DNA from: JBDSGC01 sp046594105
GTDB taxonomy: Bacteria; Acidobacteriota; Thermoanaerobaculia; Gp7-AA8
DNA length: 8,162 nt
NCBI GenBank assembly: GCA_046594105.1
Contig: JBKJQB010000159.1
Span: 1-8,162 of the forward strand
Direction: 5' to 3'
Numbering within the stretch: position 1 is the stretch's first letter; each line of letters opens with the position of its first letter. The notes under the pieces were generated by a model, which was not told the DNA's origin, ran no database searches, and saw nothing but the letters and a program-made list of their open reading frames with translations. This document shows, one piece after another, positions 1-5,816 of this stretch. The translations under genes and the position numbers were made by a program.

Positions 1-524
1 TCCTGAGTCAGATCGGGATCGAGGTTCCCGGTCGGCTCGTCCGCCACCAGCACCAGCGGATCGTTGATGAGGGCGCGGGCCACGGCCACGCGCTGCTGCT
101 CGCCGCCCGACAACTGCAGCGGATACGAGTTGATCTTGTGGTGGAGATTGACCGCCCGCAGCGCGCCGTACGCTTTCTTCTTGTGTTCTTTCGGCGGAAG
201 GCCGAGCACGGTCAGGATGAACGACAGGTTCTCGAAGACCGTCATGCGCTCAATCAGCTTAAAGTCCTGGAAGACCATCCCGATCTCGCGTCGGAACGCC
301 GGGAGGTGCGAACGTTTCATCGCATTGAGATTGCGGCCGTTGACCACGATCTGACCCTCGGTCGGGCGCATCTGCCGCAGGATCAGCTTCAACAGTGTCG
401 ACTTTCCCGCGCCGCTGGCACCCGTCAGAAAGACGAACTCACCCTTCTCGATGTGGAACGTCAGATCCTGAAGCGCTGTGGAGGAACGATCGAACCGCTT
501 CGTGACGTGGTAGAAATGGATCAT
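1..524 (-). CDS. ftsE: Cell division ATP-binding protein FtsE (3' end beyond window)
   Basis: ABC-type ATPase that pairs with the membrane protein FtsX at the inner membrane. In characterised bacteria FtsEX couples ATP hydrolysis to activation of peptidoglycan hydrolases at the septum. Reading the minus strand from the ATG at 524 gives 174 codons before the window edge; the family is usually about 220-230 residues, so roughly the last 50 are missing, including the H-loop. Visible motifs are Walker A GASGAGKST (35-43), Q-loop VFQDF with Gln86, signature LSGGEQQR (138-145), Walker B VLVADE (158-163) and D-loop NLDP (167-170). The QDFKLIERMTVFENL stretch is typical of FtsE rather than of LolD or MacB. 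The upstream ATG at 538-540 is out of frame, and the ribosome site is weak (GAG). ftsX would be expected to the left. It is divergent from crcB, with about 40 bases between start codons. Confidence 0.95.
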   Translation of the reverse strand, partial: MIHFYHVTKRFDRSSTALQDLTFHIEKGEFVFLTGASGAGKSTLLKLILRQMRPTEGQIVVNGRNLNAMKRSHLPAFRREIGMVFQDFKLIERMTVFENLSFILTVLGLPPKEHKKKAYGALRAVNLHHKINSYPLQLSGGEQQRVAVARALINDPLVLVADEPTGNLDPDLTQ

Positions 525-564
525 TGCGGCGCTCGGTCATGATAGCGCGCCGCCGGTGAGGACG

Positions 565-954
565 ATGCCCTTCTCTCGCTTCCTGCTCATCTGTCTCGGT
601 GGTGCGGCCGGCACCGGCGTTCGCTACCTGACCACCGTCTATGCCGCGGTGGCATTCGGGCCGTTGTTTCCGGCCGGCACGCTCATCGTCAATCTGGTGG
701 GCTCGTTTCTGATCGGACTGGTGATGGAGATCAGCCGCACCACCTCCCTGATCGGCCCCGATCTTCGGCTGGTTCTCACCACCGGTTTCCTGGGCGGTTT
801 CACGACCTACTCGGCATTCAACGAGGAGTCGCTGGCGATGTTCCGCAACGGGGCTTCGCGCCTGGCCATGACCAACATCGGGGGGACGCTGATCGGCTGT
901 CTCCTGGCAGGCGCCGCGGGGATGGCGCTGGGACGGGCGATCTTCGCGCGCTGA
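565..954 (+). CDS. crcB: Fluoride channel FluC/CrcB
   Basis: Small four-helix membrane protein that, in characterised relatives, forms an antiparallel dual-topology dimer and exports toxic fluoride down its gradient. The product is 129 residues from ATG 565, normal for the family. A GTG at 556 in the same frame would add three residues; the ATG is preferred because the N-terminus then matches the family and GGTGAGG just before it resembles a ribosome site, although spacing is tight. Visible hallmarks are Arg20 in GTGVRY, Asn43 in VNLVGSF, and the TM3 break GGFTTYSAF (77-85) that binds the structural sodium and supplies the Phe box. The first Phe-box position is Tyr82 and the second is Phe85, a conservative variation. 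The C-terminal hydrophobic helix ends at GRAIFAR. No fluoride riboswitch is recognisable upstream. It is convergent with the phosphorylase gene, 51 bases away. Confidence 0.95.
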   Translation: MPFSRFLLICLGGAAGTGVRYLTTVYAAVAFGPLFPAGTLIVNLVGSFLIGLVMEISRTTSLIGPDLRLVLTTGFLGGFTTYSAFNEESLAMFRNGASRLAMTNIGGTLIGCLLAGAAGMALGRAIFAR

Positions 955-1005
955 CCGGGCCGACCCTCCGAGGTCGCGGCGGTGTGGAGATGTCCCTGGT
1001 GACGC

Positions 1006-1824
1006 TTACGCGGGCAAACGCTCGACGATGCCGAGAACCAGCGACGTAAATTCTTTCTGTACGCGCGCGGTGGTGTCCATCACTTCCTGGTGAATGAGCT
1101 TCTGGTTGAGCATGCCCGCGGCCATGTTGGTAATGCAGGAAATGCCGAGGACCGGGATGTTCATCTGCGACATGGCGATGACTTCGGGGACCGTGGACAT
1201 CCCGACCGCGTCGGCGCCGAGCGTGCGGAACATCCGGATTTCTGCCGGAGTCTCGTAGGTGGGACCGGAGAGAGCCAGATAGACGCCCTCCTGGATGACG
1301 ATGCCGAGCTGCCTGGCCACGTCGCGGCCGATGGCGCGCAGAGACTCCGGATACGCCTCCGTCATGTCAGGAAAGCGAACCCCGAGCGCGTCGATGTTCG
1401 GCCCGCGCAGAGGGTTCATGCCCATCAGGTTGATGTGATCGGAGATGAGCATCAGGTCGCCGGGGCGATAGGCGGTGTTCACTCCCCCGGCGGCATTGGT
1501 GACGAGCAGATTGCGGATCCCCAGCCGGCCCACCACGCGCGCCAGATGCATGACGTCCGGCATCTCGTGGCCTTCGTAGAAATGCATGCGCCCGCTGAGC
1601 ACCGCGACCGGCACCTTGCCGGCGCGTCCGAGGATCAGCTTGCCGGAGTGACCGGCCACGGTCGAAGCCTTCGCTCCTGGAATGTCGCCGTACGGGATGG
1701 TCACCTCGGGCTCGATGGCGTCGACCACGCTGCCCAGACCGGAGCCGAGGATGATGCCGGCCTGCGGCTGCAGCTTCGTTTTCGAGCGGATGAAGGAGAC
1801 GGCTTCGTCGATGAGTTCGATCAT
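1006..1824 (-). CDS. punA: Purine nucleoside phosphorylase, trimeric (PNP class II) type
   Basis: Cytosolic enzyme that cleaves inosine, guanosine and their deoxy forms with phosphate to the free base plus (deoxy)ribose 1-phosphate, in purine salvage. The 272 residues match the usual length of the trimeric family (not the hexameric DeoD type). Motifs in order are phosphate-loop GSGLG (27-31) with Ser28, AGHSG (57-61), RMHFYEGH (79-86), TNAAGG (109-114), TYETPAE (189-195) with Glu191 at the position of human PNP Glu201, GADAVGMSTVPE (203-214), and CITNMAAG (230-237) with Asn233 at the position of the purine-binding Asn243. Presence of both Glu and Asn suggests 6-oxopurine preference; this is inference. 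The ATG at 1824 lacks a clear ribosome site. It follows the nucleoside transporter gene by 35 bases on the same strand, so cotranscription and possibly translational reinitiation are likely. The symbol is a family-level choice. Confidence 0.95.
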   Translation of the reverse strand: MIELIDEAVSFIRSKTKLQPQAGIILGSGLGSVVDAIEPEVTIPYGDIPGAKASTVAGHSGKLILGRAGKVPVAVLSGRMHFYEGHEMPDVMHLARVVGRLGIRNLLVTNAAGGVNTAYRPGDLMLISDHINLMGMNPLRGPNIDALGVRFPDMTEAYPESLRAIGRDVARQLGIVIQEGVYLALSGPTYETPAEIRMFRTLGADAVGMSTVPEVIAMSQMNIPVLGISCITNMAAGMLNQKLIHQEVMDTTARVQKEFTSLVLGIVERLPA

Positions 1825-1859
1825 GCGGCGCGGAGTATAGCTTCGAGAGTTGGTCGTGA

Positions 1860-3299
1860 TTAGAGCAGCATCCCGGCGATGGTGGCTGTGAGGAAGTTGG
1901 CCAATGTTCCGGCGGCCATGGCCCGGAATCCGAGGCGCGCCAGATCGCCGCGACGGGAAGGGGCCAGCGAGCCGATGCCGCCGATCTGGATGGCGATCGA
2001 CGAGAAGTTCGCGAAGCCGCAGAGCGCATAGGTTGCGATGACGAAACTGCGCGGGTCGAGGCTGCTGCCGACGCCCGGCTCGCCCAGCTTGGCGAAGGCC
2101 ACAAATTCATTGAGCACCATGCGTGTGCCGAGAAGGTTTCCGACGAGGAGACTGTCTTTCCACGCCACGCCCATCGACCACGCCACCAGCTGGAAGACGT
2201 GCCCCAGGAGAACGTCGAGGCTGGCTGGAAAATACTGACCGACGGCGGGAAGCGACGCCATCAACCAGTTGTGCGTGAAGCCGAACAACCCGTTGATGAG
2301 GGCGACCAGTGCGATGAAGGCGATGAGCATGCCGGCCACGTTCATGGCCAGGTGCAATCCTTCGATGGCGCCCCGGCCGGCAGCGTCGATCACGTTGACG
2401 TCCTGCTTCTCCACGACCACCTCGACGTCCCCGCCGGTCTTCGGCGTCTCCGTTTCCGGCACGATGATCTTGGCCATCATGATCGCCCCCGGCGCTGTCA
2501 TGATCACCGCGGTCAGCAGGTGGATGACGTCCACTTTCGCCACCAGGACGTAGGCGGCCATGATGCCGCCGGAAATGTGAGCCATTCCCGCAGTCATGAC
2601 CGTCATCAGCTCCGAGTTGGTCATCTCCGGGAGGAAGGGGCGGATGGTCAGCGGCGCTTCGGTCTGGCCCATGAAGATCGAGGCGGCGACGGAGGTCGAC
2701 TCCGCTCCGGAGACGCCCATGAACCGCGTCATGATCTTGGCAAAGAAGCGCACCACCACCTGCATGGCGCCGATGTAGTAGAGGATGGCGAAGATCGAAG
2801 CGATGAAGATGATGGTCGGCAGGACCTGGAAGGCAAAGACGAAGCCGGGGACCTTCGCTCCGGGATCACCCAGCGCGCCGAACACGAACTTCGAGCCCTC
2901 GGCGGTGTAGGCGATCAATTGGTTGACTACTTCCTTGAGATTCTGGAAGAGGAAGGCCAGCAGGTTGTAGGCGAGAAAAAGGTAGAGCGTGATCGCGGCG
3001 AAGGCGATCCACAGCGGCTTGCGGCGCTCCGGAGCCATCCGTTTGGCGATCTGCGTGAAAAGGATGGCCAGGGCAATGAAGAGCAGTGCGGCCCCCCACT
3101 GTGTGATGGGCGCCGTCACCGGAGCGAGTGCCGTGGCGATCTGCGCGCCTTTGAGGACGGCGATGGCCACCAGGATCTGCAACAGGAGGCCCCACACCAC
3201 GGTCTGCCAGCGGATGGCCCGCCGATTGTTCGACAGCAGGAAGGCGATCGCCAGAATCACCACGAAACCGATCAGTCCTTGCAGCGAGAAGTGATCCAT
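1860..3299 (-). CDS. nupC: Concentrative nucleoside transporter (CNT/NupC family)
   Basis: Inner-membrane symporter that imports nucleosides using a cation gradient (Na+ or H+). Taking ATG 3299 gives 479 residues. The frame is open to an ATG at 3365, but that extension (22 residues, Arg/Ser-rich, not membrane-like) would cover the candidate promoter. ATG 3299 has GGGGG seven bases upstream and begins directly with a first hydrophobic helix (about 8-23). Family motifs are GQTEAPLTIRP (211-221) with Gln212 and Glu214, GNLLGTRMVLNEF (387-399) with Asn397/Glu398, and CGFANFSSIAIQIGGIG (427-443); these hold the nucleoside- and ion-binding residues known from the Vibrio cholerae CNT structure. A soluble acidic loop (about 281-303, PETETPKTGGDVEVV) splits the helices, as in other CNTs. 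It is the first gene of a two-gene salvage unit with the downstream phosphorylase, which suits purine nucleoside import; specificity cannot be read from sequence alone. Confidence 0.95.
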   Translation of the reverse strand: MDHFSLQGLIGFVVILAIAFLLSNNRRAIRWQTVVWGLLLQILVAIAVLKGAQIATALAPVTAPITQWGAALLFIALAILFTQIAKRMAPERRKPLWIAFAAITLYLFLAYNLLAFLFQNLKEVVNQLIAYTAEGSKFVFGALGDPGAKVPGFVFAFQVLPTIIFIASIFAILYYIGAMQVVVRFFAKIMTRFMGVSGAESTSVAASIFMGQTEAPLTIRPFLPEMTNSELMTVMTAGMAHISGGIMAAYVLVAKVDVIHLLTAVIMTAPGAIMMAKIIVPETETPKTGGDVEVVVEKQDVNVIDAAGRGAIEGLHLAMNVAGMLIAFIALVALINGLFGFTHNWLMASLPAVGQYFPASLDVLLGHVFQLVAWSMGVAWKDSLLVGNLLGTRMVLNEFVAFAKLGEPGVGSSLDPRSFVIATYALCGFANFSSIAIQIGGIGSLAPSRRGDLARLGFRAMAAGTLANFLTATIAGMLL

Positions 3300-3336
3300 T
3301 GAGCAGCCCCCGATTGACCCGATGAAGTGTGGCTGC

Positions 3337-3365
3337 CTTGTAACGGATTCGCGGGAAGGTAGCAA
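3337..3365 (-). promoter_or_regulatory. Candidate promoter for the nupC-punA unit
   Basis: On the minus strand, TTGCTA (3360-3365, 4/6 match to the -35 consensus) and TACAAG (3337-3342, 4/6 match to -10) are separated by exactly 17 bases. Transcription would start near 3330, leaving a leader of about 30 bases before ATG 3299. This layout also argues against translation from the upstream ATG at 3365. The hexamers are moderate matches, so this is a suggestion. Confidence 0.35.
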
Positions 3366-3404
3366 GAGAGTGATTGAGTGAAACGAACCGTGAGAGCGCC
3401 TTTC

Positions 3405-3460
3405 GTAGCGCAGGCAGGATGCCGGCGCCGCGCTCGCGCGCCTCAGGCTGCGATTCCTAC
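3405..3460. repeat. Possible dispersed-repeat relic between nupC and rluD
   Basis: This 56-base stretch starts GTAGCGCAGGCAGGATGCC and ends GGCTGCGATTCCTAC. The ends are imperfect inverted repeats: GTAG with CTAC, and CGCAG with CTGCG, with a four-base bulge on the right. The middle is GC-rich (GGCGCCGCGCTCGCGCGCC). The wording is close to interspersed GTAGCGCAGGC-type repeats that I recall from intergenic regions of acidobacterial and similar genomes. It overlaps the last four bases of rluD, so the TAG stop lies inside the right end. Only one copy is in the window, so repeat status is unproven. Confidence 0.3.
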
Positions 3461-4389
3461 CGCAACGCTTCGACCAGCGCGCTCATGTCCTGCGGCATCG
3501 CTGCCTCGAAGGTCATCGACGCGCCGGTACGTGGGTGGGGGATGGTCAGCTTGCGGGCGTGGAGCGCCTGGCGCGTCATCGTCTTGATGGCCTTCTGCAG
3601 TTTCTTGTCGGGGATGCCCCGCCATTGTGGTCCGGAGTAGAGAGGATCTCCGATGATGGGATGACCCAGGGCTTTGAGATGGACGCGGATCTGGTGGGTG
3701 CGCCCGGTGTGGAGAAGACAGCGCAGCAGCGATGCATGCCGCAGCGGGAGGGCGATCTCGTAGTCGGTCACAGCGTGACGGCCGGCGGGAACGATGGCCA
3801 TCCGCTTGCGGTCGCGGGGGTCGCGCCCGATCGGGGCGTCGATCGTTCCTCGCGTGTTGGAAGGCGTGCCGTAGACGACCGCGGCGTACTCCTTGCGGAC
3901 CGCGTCGGTGGACCAGGCGGCGGTCAGCTTGCGGTGGGCCTCGTCGTTCTTGGCGATGACCATCACGCCGCTGGTGTCCTTGTCCAAACGGTGCACGATC
4001 CCGGGCCGCAGCTCGCCGCCGATCCCGCTGAGATCGCGGATGTGAAAGAGGAGCGCGTTGACCAGGGTCTGATCGGCGTGACCCGCGGAAGGATGCACCA
4101 CCAGTCCGGCCGGTTTGTCGATGATCACCAGCAGGTCATCCTCAAACAGAATGGTGATGGGAAGATCCTGCGAGGCGACGGTGGAGGGGAGAGGAGCGGG
4201 AACGTTGACGATCAACTCCTGACCGGTGGCCACGCGAAGGGAAGCCTTGGTTGCGGGAAGGCCGGCCACGGTCACCAGGCCCTCCTCGATGAAGCGTGCA
4301 AGCGCACTCCGGCTCTGTTCGGGGAACAGAGCTGCGAGCGCGCGATCCAGGCGCGCGCCGTCGAGGGTTTCCGTGACCAGAACGTTCAT
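3457..4389 (-). CDS. rluD: RluA-family 23S rRNA pseudouridine synthase, RluD-like
   Basis: Isomerises specific uridines in RNA to pseudouridine. In E. coli, RluD acts on U1911, U1915 and U1917 in helix 69 of 23S rRNA, which sits at the subunit interface near the decoding centre. The 310-residue product is of normal length. An N-terminal S4-type RNA-binding domain spans about 12-62 (RLDRALAALFPEQSRSAL onward). The catalytic domain starts near 80 with DKPAGLVVHPSAGH (91-104) and contains HRLDKDTSG (133-141) with catalytic Asp136. Later family motifs are LLHTGRTHQIRVHL (225-238) and GHPIIGDPLYSG (242-253). The S4 domain plus the HRLDKDTSGVMVIAK form favours RluD over RluA, but exact target sites are inferred. 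ATG 4389 is the only sensible start, with no strong ribosome site. The gene is divergent from the exported-protein gene and followed by the short repeat-like spacer. Confidence 0.93.
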   Translation of the reverse strand: MNVLVTETLDGARLDRALAALFPEQSRSALARFIEEGLVTVAGLPATKASLRVATGQELIVNVPAPLPSTVASQDLPITILFEDDLLVIIDKPAGLVVHPSAGHADQTLVNALLFHIRDLSGIGGELRPGIVHRLDKDTSGVMVIAKNDEAHRKLTAAWSTDAVRKEYAAVVYGTPSNTRGTIDAPIGRDPRDRKRMAIVPAGRHAVTDYEIALPLRHASLLRCLLHTGRTHQIRVHLKALGHPIIGDPLYSGPQWRGIPDKKLQKAIKTMTRQALHARKLTIPHPRTGASMTFEAAMPQDMSALVEALR

Positions 4390-4490
4390 GAAATGCTATC
4401 GGGACATGTTACGATCGTCGTCGCCTGCGCGCCTCCGCATTCCGGAGCAGACACAGCTGGCAGTGACGTTTGCAGTCGGCTGTTCGTACC

Positions 4491-4502
4491 AGTGATATCA
4501 CT
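4491..4502. promoter_or_regulatory. Perfect 12-bp palindrome, candidate operator
   Basis: AGTGATATCACT is a perfect two-fold symmetric 12-mer in the 202-base spacer between the divergent rluD and exported-protein genes. It lies directly upstream of the candidate -10 at 4524-4529, roughly at positions -34 to -45 from the expected start, where an activator or repressor dimer could sit. The site does not match an operator I can name with confidence. Confidence 0.4.
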
Positions 4503-4518
4503 CTCCGCGCTGGCGGAG
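4503..4518. promoter_or_regulatory. Inverted repeat abutting the palindrome
   Basis: CTCCGC and GCGGAG form a perfect 6-bp inverted repeat around GCTG, beginning at the very next base after the 12-bp palindrome. It occupies the spacer between where -35 and -10 elements would lie, so it could be a second protein site. It could also fold as a hairpin if transcribed, but no T-run follows, so a terminator role is unlikely. Confidence 0.35.
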
Positions 4519-4523
4519 TCGTT

Positions 4524-4529
4524 TAGAAT
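4524..4529 (+). promoter_or_regulatory. Candidate -10 element for the exported-protein gene
   Basis: TAGAAT matches the -10 consensus at five of six positions in a locally AT-richer stretch. The -35 position (about 4501-4506, CTCTCC) is a poor match, which would fit activator dependence or an alternative sigma factor. The expected start near 4536 gives a leader of about 56 bases ending in the ribosome site AAGGGG (4581-4586). Confidence 0.35.
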
Positions 4530-4591
4530 GCGGAAGCAATTCAAGTTCTGCTGAGTTGTGAGTAAAAACTACTCGTTGCAAAGGGGAAAAA

Positions 4592-5623
4592 ATGTTCAAA
4601 GTGAAACAGGTGGGTATGGTCGTGGCGATGGCACTGACCGCCGTGAGCGCGATGGCCAGCAACTTCCGCGCAGCCGATCAGGTGTACCTGCCGATCGCCG
4701 GCCACTTTCAGGGCATCAAAAGCGAGACGTTCGTGACCGATGTGGCCATCTCCAACCTCAGCGACGATGCCATCGACGTCTCCATCATCTTCGGTAGCGG
4801 CGCCGGCGGGACCATCAAGACGTTCCCCAAGGCTCTCACGCTCAACAAGGGCGAGCGTCGCGAGGTCCTCGATTTCTTCGCAACCGTGCTGAAGGATTCG
4901 AACAATCAGGGCCAGCTCATTTTCAACGCCTGCAAGAAAGATCAGGACTGCACTCCCGACGCCGCCGGCCTGAATGCGAACTACCGCAACATCAGCATCG
5001 AGAGCCGTATTTACTCGACCGCAGCGGGAACCGACCCGGCGACGGCGCCGACCGTCGGTCAGCAGTTTCCCGGAACCCCCTGGTACAACTTCATCTCCTC
5101 GACCACCTTCGGCTCGGGATTTGACCGCGCCTTCATTACCGGGCTGCGCAACACCGGCACGGCCGGTCAGGCCGGAACGTATCGCACCAACATCGGCCTG
5201 GTAAACGCCTCGCAGTTCTCCACCACCACGCTGGTGGCCACGCTGTTCGATGGGGCGACCGGCAACCCGATCGGGCAGCCCTACAGCCAGACGCTCTCAC
5301 CGCTGGGGCAGGTTCAGAAAAGCCTCAACGAGATGTACGGAACCACCTTCACCGGTGCTACCGCAAAAAACGGCTACATCGTGGTGACACAGACCAACAC
5401 GGTTCCCACCAGCGATGCCGTTGCCAACGGCTGCACCAACGGATGCCCGGCATTCCTGACCTACGGGTCCTTGCTGGATAACATCAGCGACGACGGCACC
5501 ACCTTGGAGTCTCAGTACACTAAGGCCCTTACCGACGCCGCCCAGACCTGCATCTACACGCCGGAACTGGGAAACTGCAAAGCGGGCGCGACGATTCACC
5601 GCTCGGCCAAGCACCAGTTCTGA
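4592..5623 (+). CDS. Exported beta-rich protein of unknown function with three cysteine pairs
   Basis: The 343-residue product starts with a classic Sec signal peptide: Lys residues at 3 and 5, hydrophobic core 7-19, and a likely signal peptidase I site after AMA (20-22). The mature protein is therefore periplasmic, surface-bound or released. I do not know its function. It is rich in Thr, Ser, Gly and Asn with short alternating hydrophobic runs, as in beta-sandwich proteins. Two regions look like diverged modules: about 31-112 (VYLPIAGHFQG, FVTDVAISNLSDD, LNKGERREVLDFF) and about 168-300 (YRTNIGLVNASQ, LSPLGQVQKSLNEM, LTYGSLLDNISDDGT). Both pair a TDVAISN/TNIGLVN strand with an L-x-x-G-x-x-(R/K) strand. 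Six cysteines fall into three close pairs (114/120, 281/285, 320/329), suggesting disulfides. The motif order resembles secreted proteins I associate with Acidobacteriota. The ribosome site AAGGGG is well placed and the gene ends at a strong hairpin. Confidence 0.85.
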   Translation: MFKVKQVGMVVAMALTAVSAMASNFRAADQVYLPIAGHFQGIKSETFVTDVAISNLSDDAIDVSIIFGSGAGGTIKTFPKALTLNKGERREVLDFFATVLKDSNNQGQLIFNACKKDQDCTPDAAGLNANYRNISIESRIYSTAAGTDPATAPTVGQQFPGTPWYNFISSTTFGSGFDRAFITGLRNTGTAGQAGTYRTNIGLVNASQFSTTTLVATLFDGATGNPIGQPYSQTLSPLGQVQKSLNEMYGTTFTGATAKNGYIVVTQTNTVPTSDAVANGCTNGCPAFLTYGSLLDNISDDGTTLESQYTKALTDAAQTCIYTPELGNCKAGATIHRSAKHQF

Positions 5624-5645
5624 TCCCTTCCTGATTCGCAGAAAC

Positions 5646-5677
5646 ACGACGGCCGCGCAACCCTGCGCGGCCGTCGT
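5646..5677 (+). terminator. Strong hairpin terminating the exported-protein gene
   Basis: A perfect 14-bp stem (ACGACGGCCGCGCA against TGCGCGGCCGTCGT) closes a four-base ACCC loop, starting 22 bases after the stop codon. The following CATTTC is only a weak T-run, so it may act as a terminator of modest efficiency or as a 3'-end stabiliser. It is symmetric and could work on either strand. Confidence 0.7.
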
Positions 5678-5708
5678 CATTTCTGGAATCCCCTTGCGGC
5701 TCTGTAGG

Positions 5709-5738
5709 TTGTAGGCCTCTGCAGCAAGGTGGTATCAT
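5709..5738 (+). promoter_or_regulatory. Candidate extended -10 promoter of the rimP-nusA-infB operon
   Basis: TATCAT (5733-5738) matches the -10 consensus at five of six positions and is preceded by TG one base upstream (5730-5731), giving the extended -10 form TGnTATCAT. TTGTAG (5709-5714) is a weak -35 at 18-base spacing. The start would fall around 5744-5746. The downstream gap between the terminator and rimP (22 bases) is too short for a full promoter, so the operon should be transcribed from here or further upstream. Confidence 0.5.
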
Positions 5739-5744
5739 TCGACA

Positions 5745-5772
5745 GCTTTCGAGCAGTTCCGTTATCGAAAGC
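5745..5772 (+). promoter_or_regulatory. Candidate anti-terminator hairpin in the rimP leader
   Basis: GCTTTCGA (5745-5752) is perfectly complementary to TCGAAAGC (5765-5772), with a 12-base loop GCAGTTCCGTTA. The right arm shares five bases (5768-5772) with the left arm of the terminator that follows, so the full forms of the two hairpins exclude each other. The left arm would lie at the extreme 5' end of the transcript predicted from the extended -10. Regulation is inferred from geometry only. Confidence 0.4.
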
Positions 5773-5794
5773 GGCCGATCCGGCCGCTTTTTTT
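5768..5794 (+). terminator. Intrinsic terminator in the rimP leader, probable attenuator
   Basis: A perfect 10-bp stem (AAAGCGGCCG against CGGCCGCTTT) with a three-base ATC loop runs into seven T residues (5788-5794). This is a textbook factor-independent terminator. It ends 22 bases before the rimP ATG and lies on the coding strand of the operon, downstream of the candidate promoter, so RNA polymerase must read through it to make RimP, NusA and IF-2. It could also simply back up the hairpin ending the upstream gene. Confidence 0.8.
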
Positions 5795-5809
5795 GTTGTC
5801 TTTTGAAAC

Positions 5810-5814
5810 AGGAG
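5810..5814 (+). promoter_or_regulatory. Closely spaced ribosome binding site of rimP
   Basis: AGGAG lies only two bases before ATG 5817, tighter than the usual five to nine. The open frame extends upstream to a TTG at 5793, but that codon lies within the terminator T-run, has no ribosome site, and would add eight residues not expected in RimP. ATG 5817 is therefore kept as the start. Confidence 0.45.
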
Positions 5815-5816
5815 CC

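Noticed and set aside
524..564. Fluoride riboswitch before crcB
   Set aside because: The spacer is about 40 bases and shows no pseudoknot-like pairing or conserved fluoride-aptamer segments.
961..976. Terminator between the convergent crcB and phosphorylase genes
   Set aside because: CGACC/GGTCG pairs over only five bases with no T-run on either strand, too weak to call.
1090..1863. 257-codon open frame on the plus strand opposite the phosphorylase gene
   Set aside because: It has shadow-like composition (His, Asp, Arg, Gly), no motif, and lies fully inside a gene with intact catalytic motifs.
2199..3302. 367-codon open frame on the plus strand opposite nupC
   Set aside because: Its translation is low-complexity Asp/His/Gly/Glu/Arg, typical of the reverse of a hydrophobic membrane-protein gene, and it overlaps an unmistakable CNT gene along its whole length.
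3300..3365. N-terminal extension of the nucleoside transporter from ATG 3365
   Set aside because: The extra 22 residues are not membrane-like, overlap the candidate promoter, and ATG 3299 has a purine-rich ribosome site at good spacing.
3535..4554. 339-codon open frame on the plus strand opposite rluD
   Set aside because: It is antisense to a clear pseudouridine synthase, has no family motif, and would overlap the whole of rluD and its start region.
5684..5767. tRNA upstream of rimP, as metY in E. coli
   Set aside because: No cloverleaf arms, T-loop TTC-pattern or CCA end can be built; the pairing seen fits a leader hairpin instead.
5793..5816. TTG 5793 as the rimP start
   Set aside because: It lies in the terminator T-run without a ribosome site, and the added eight residues are not expected in RimP.
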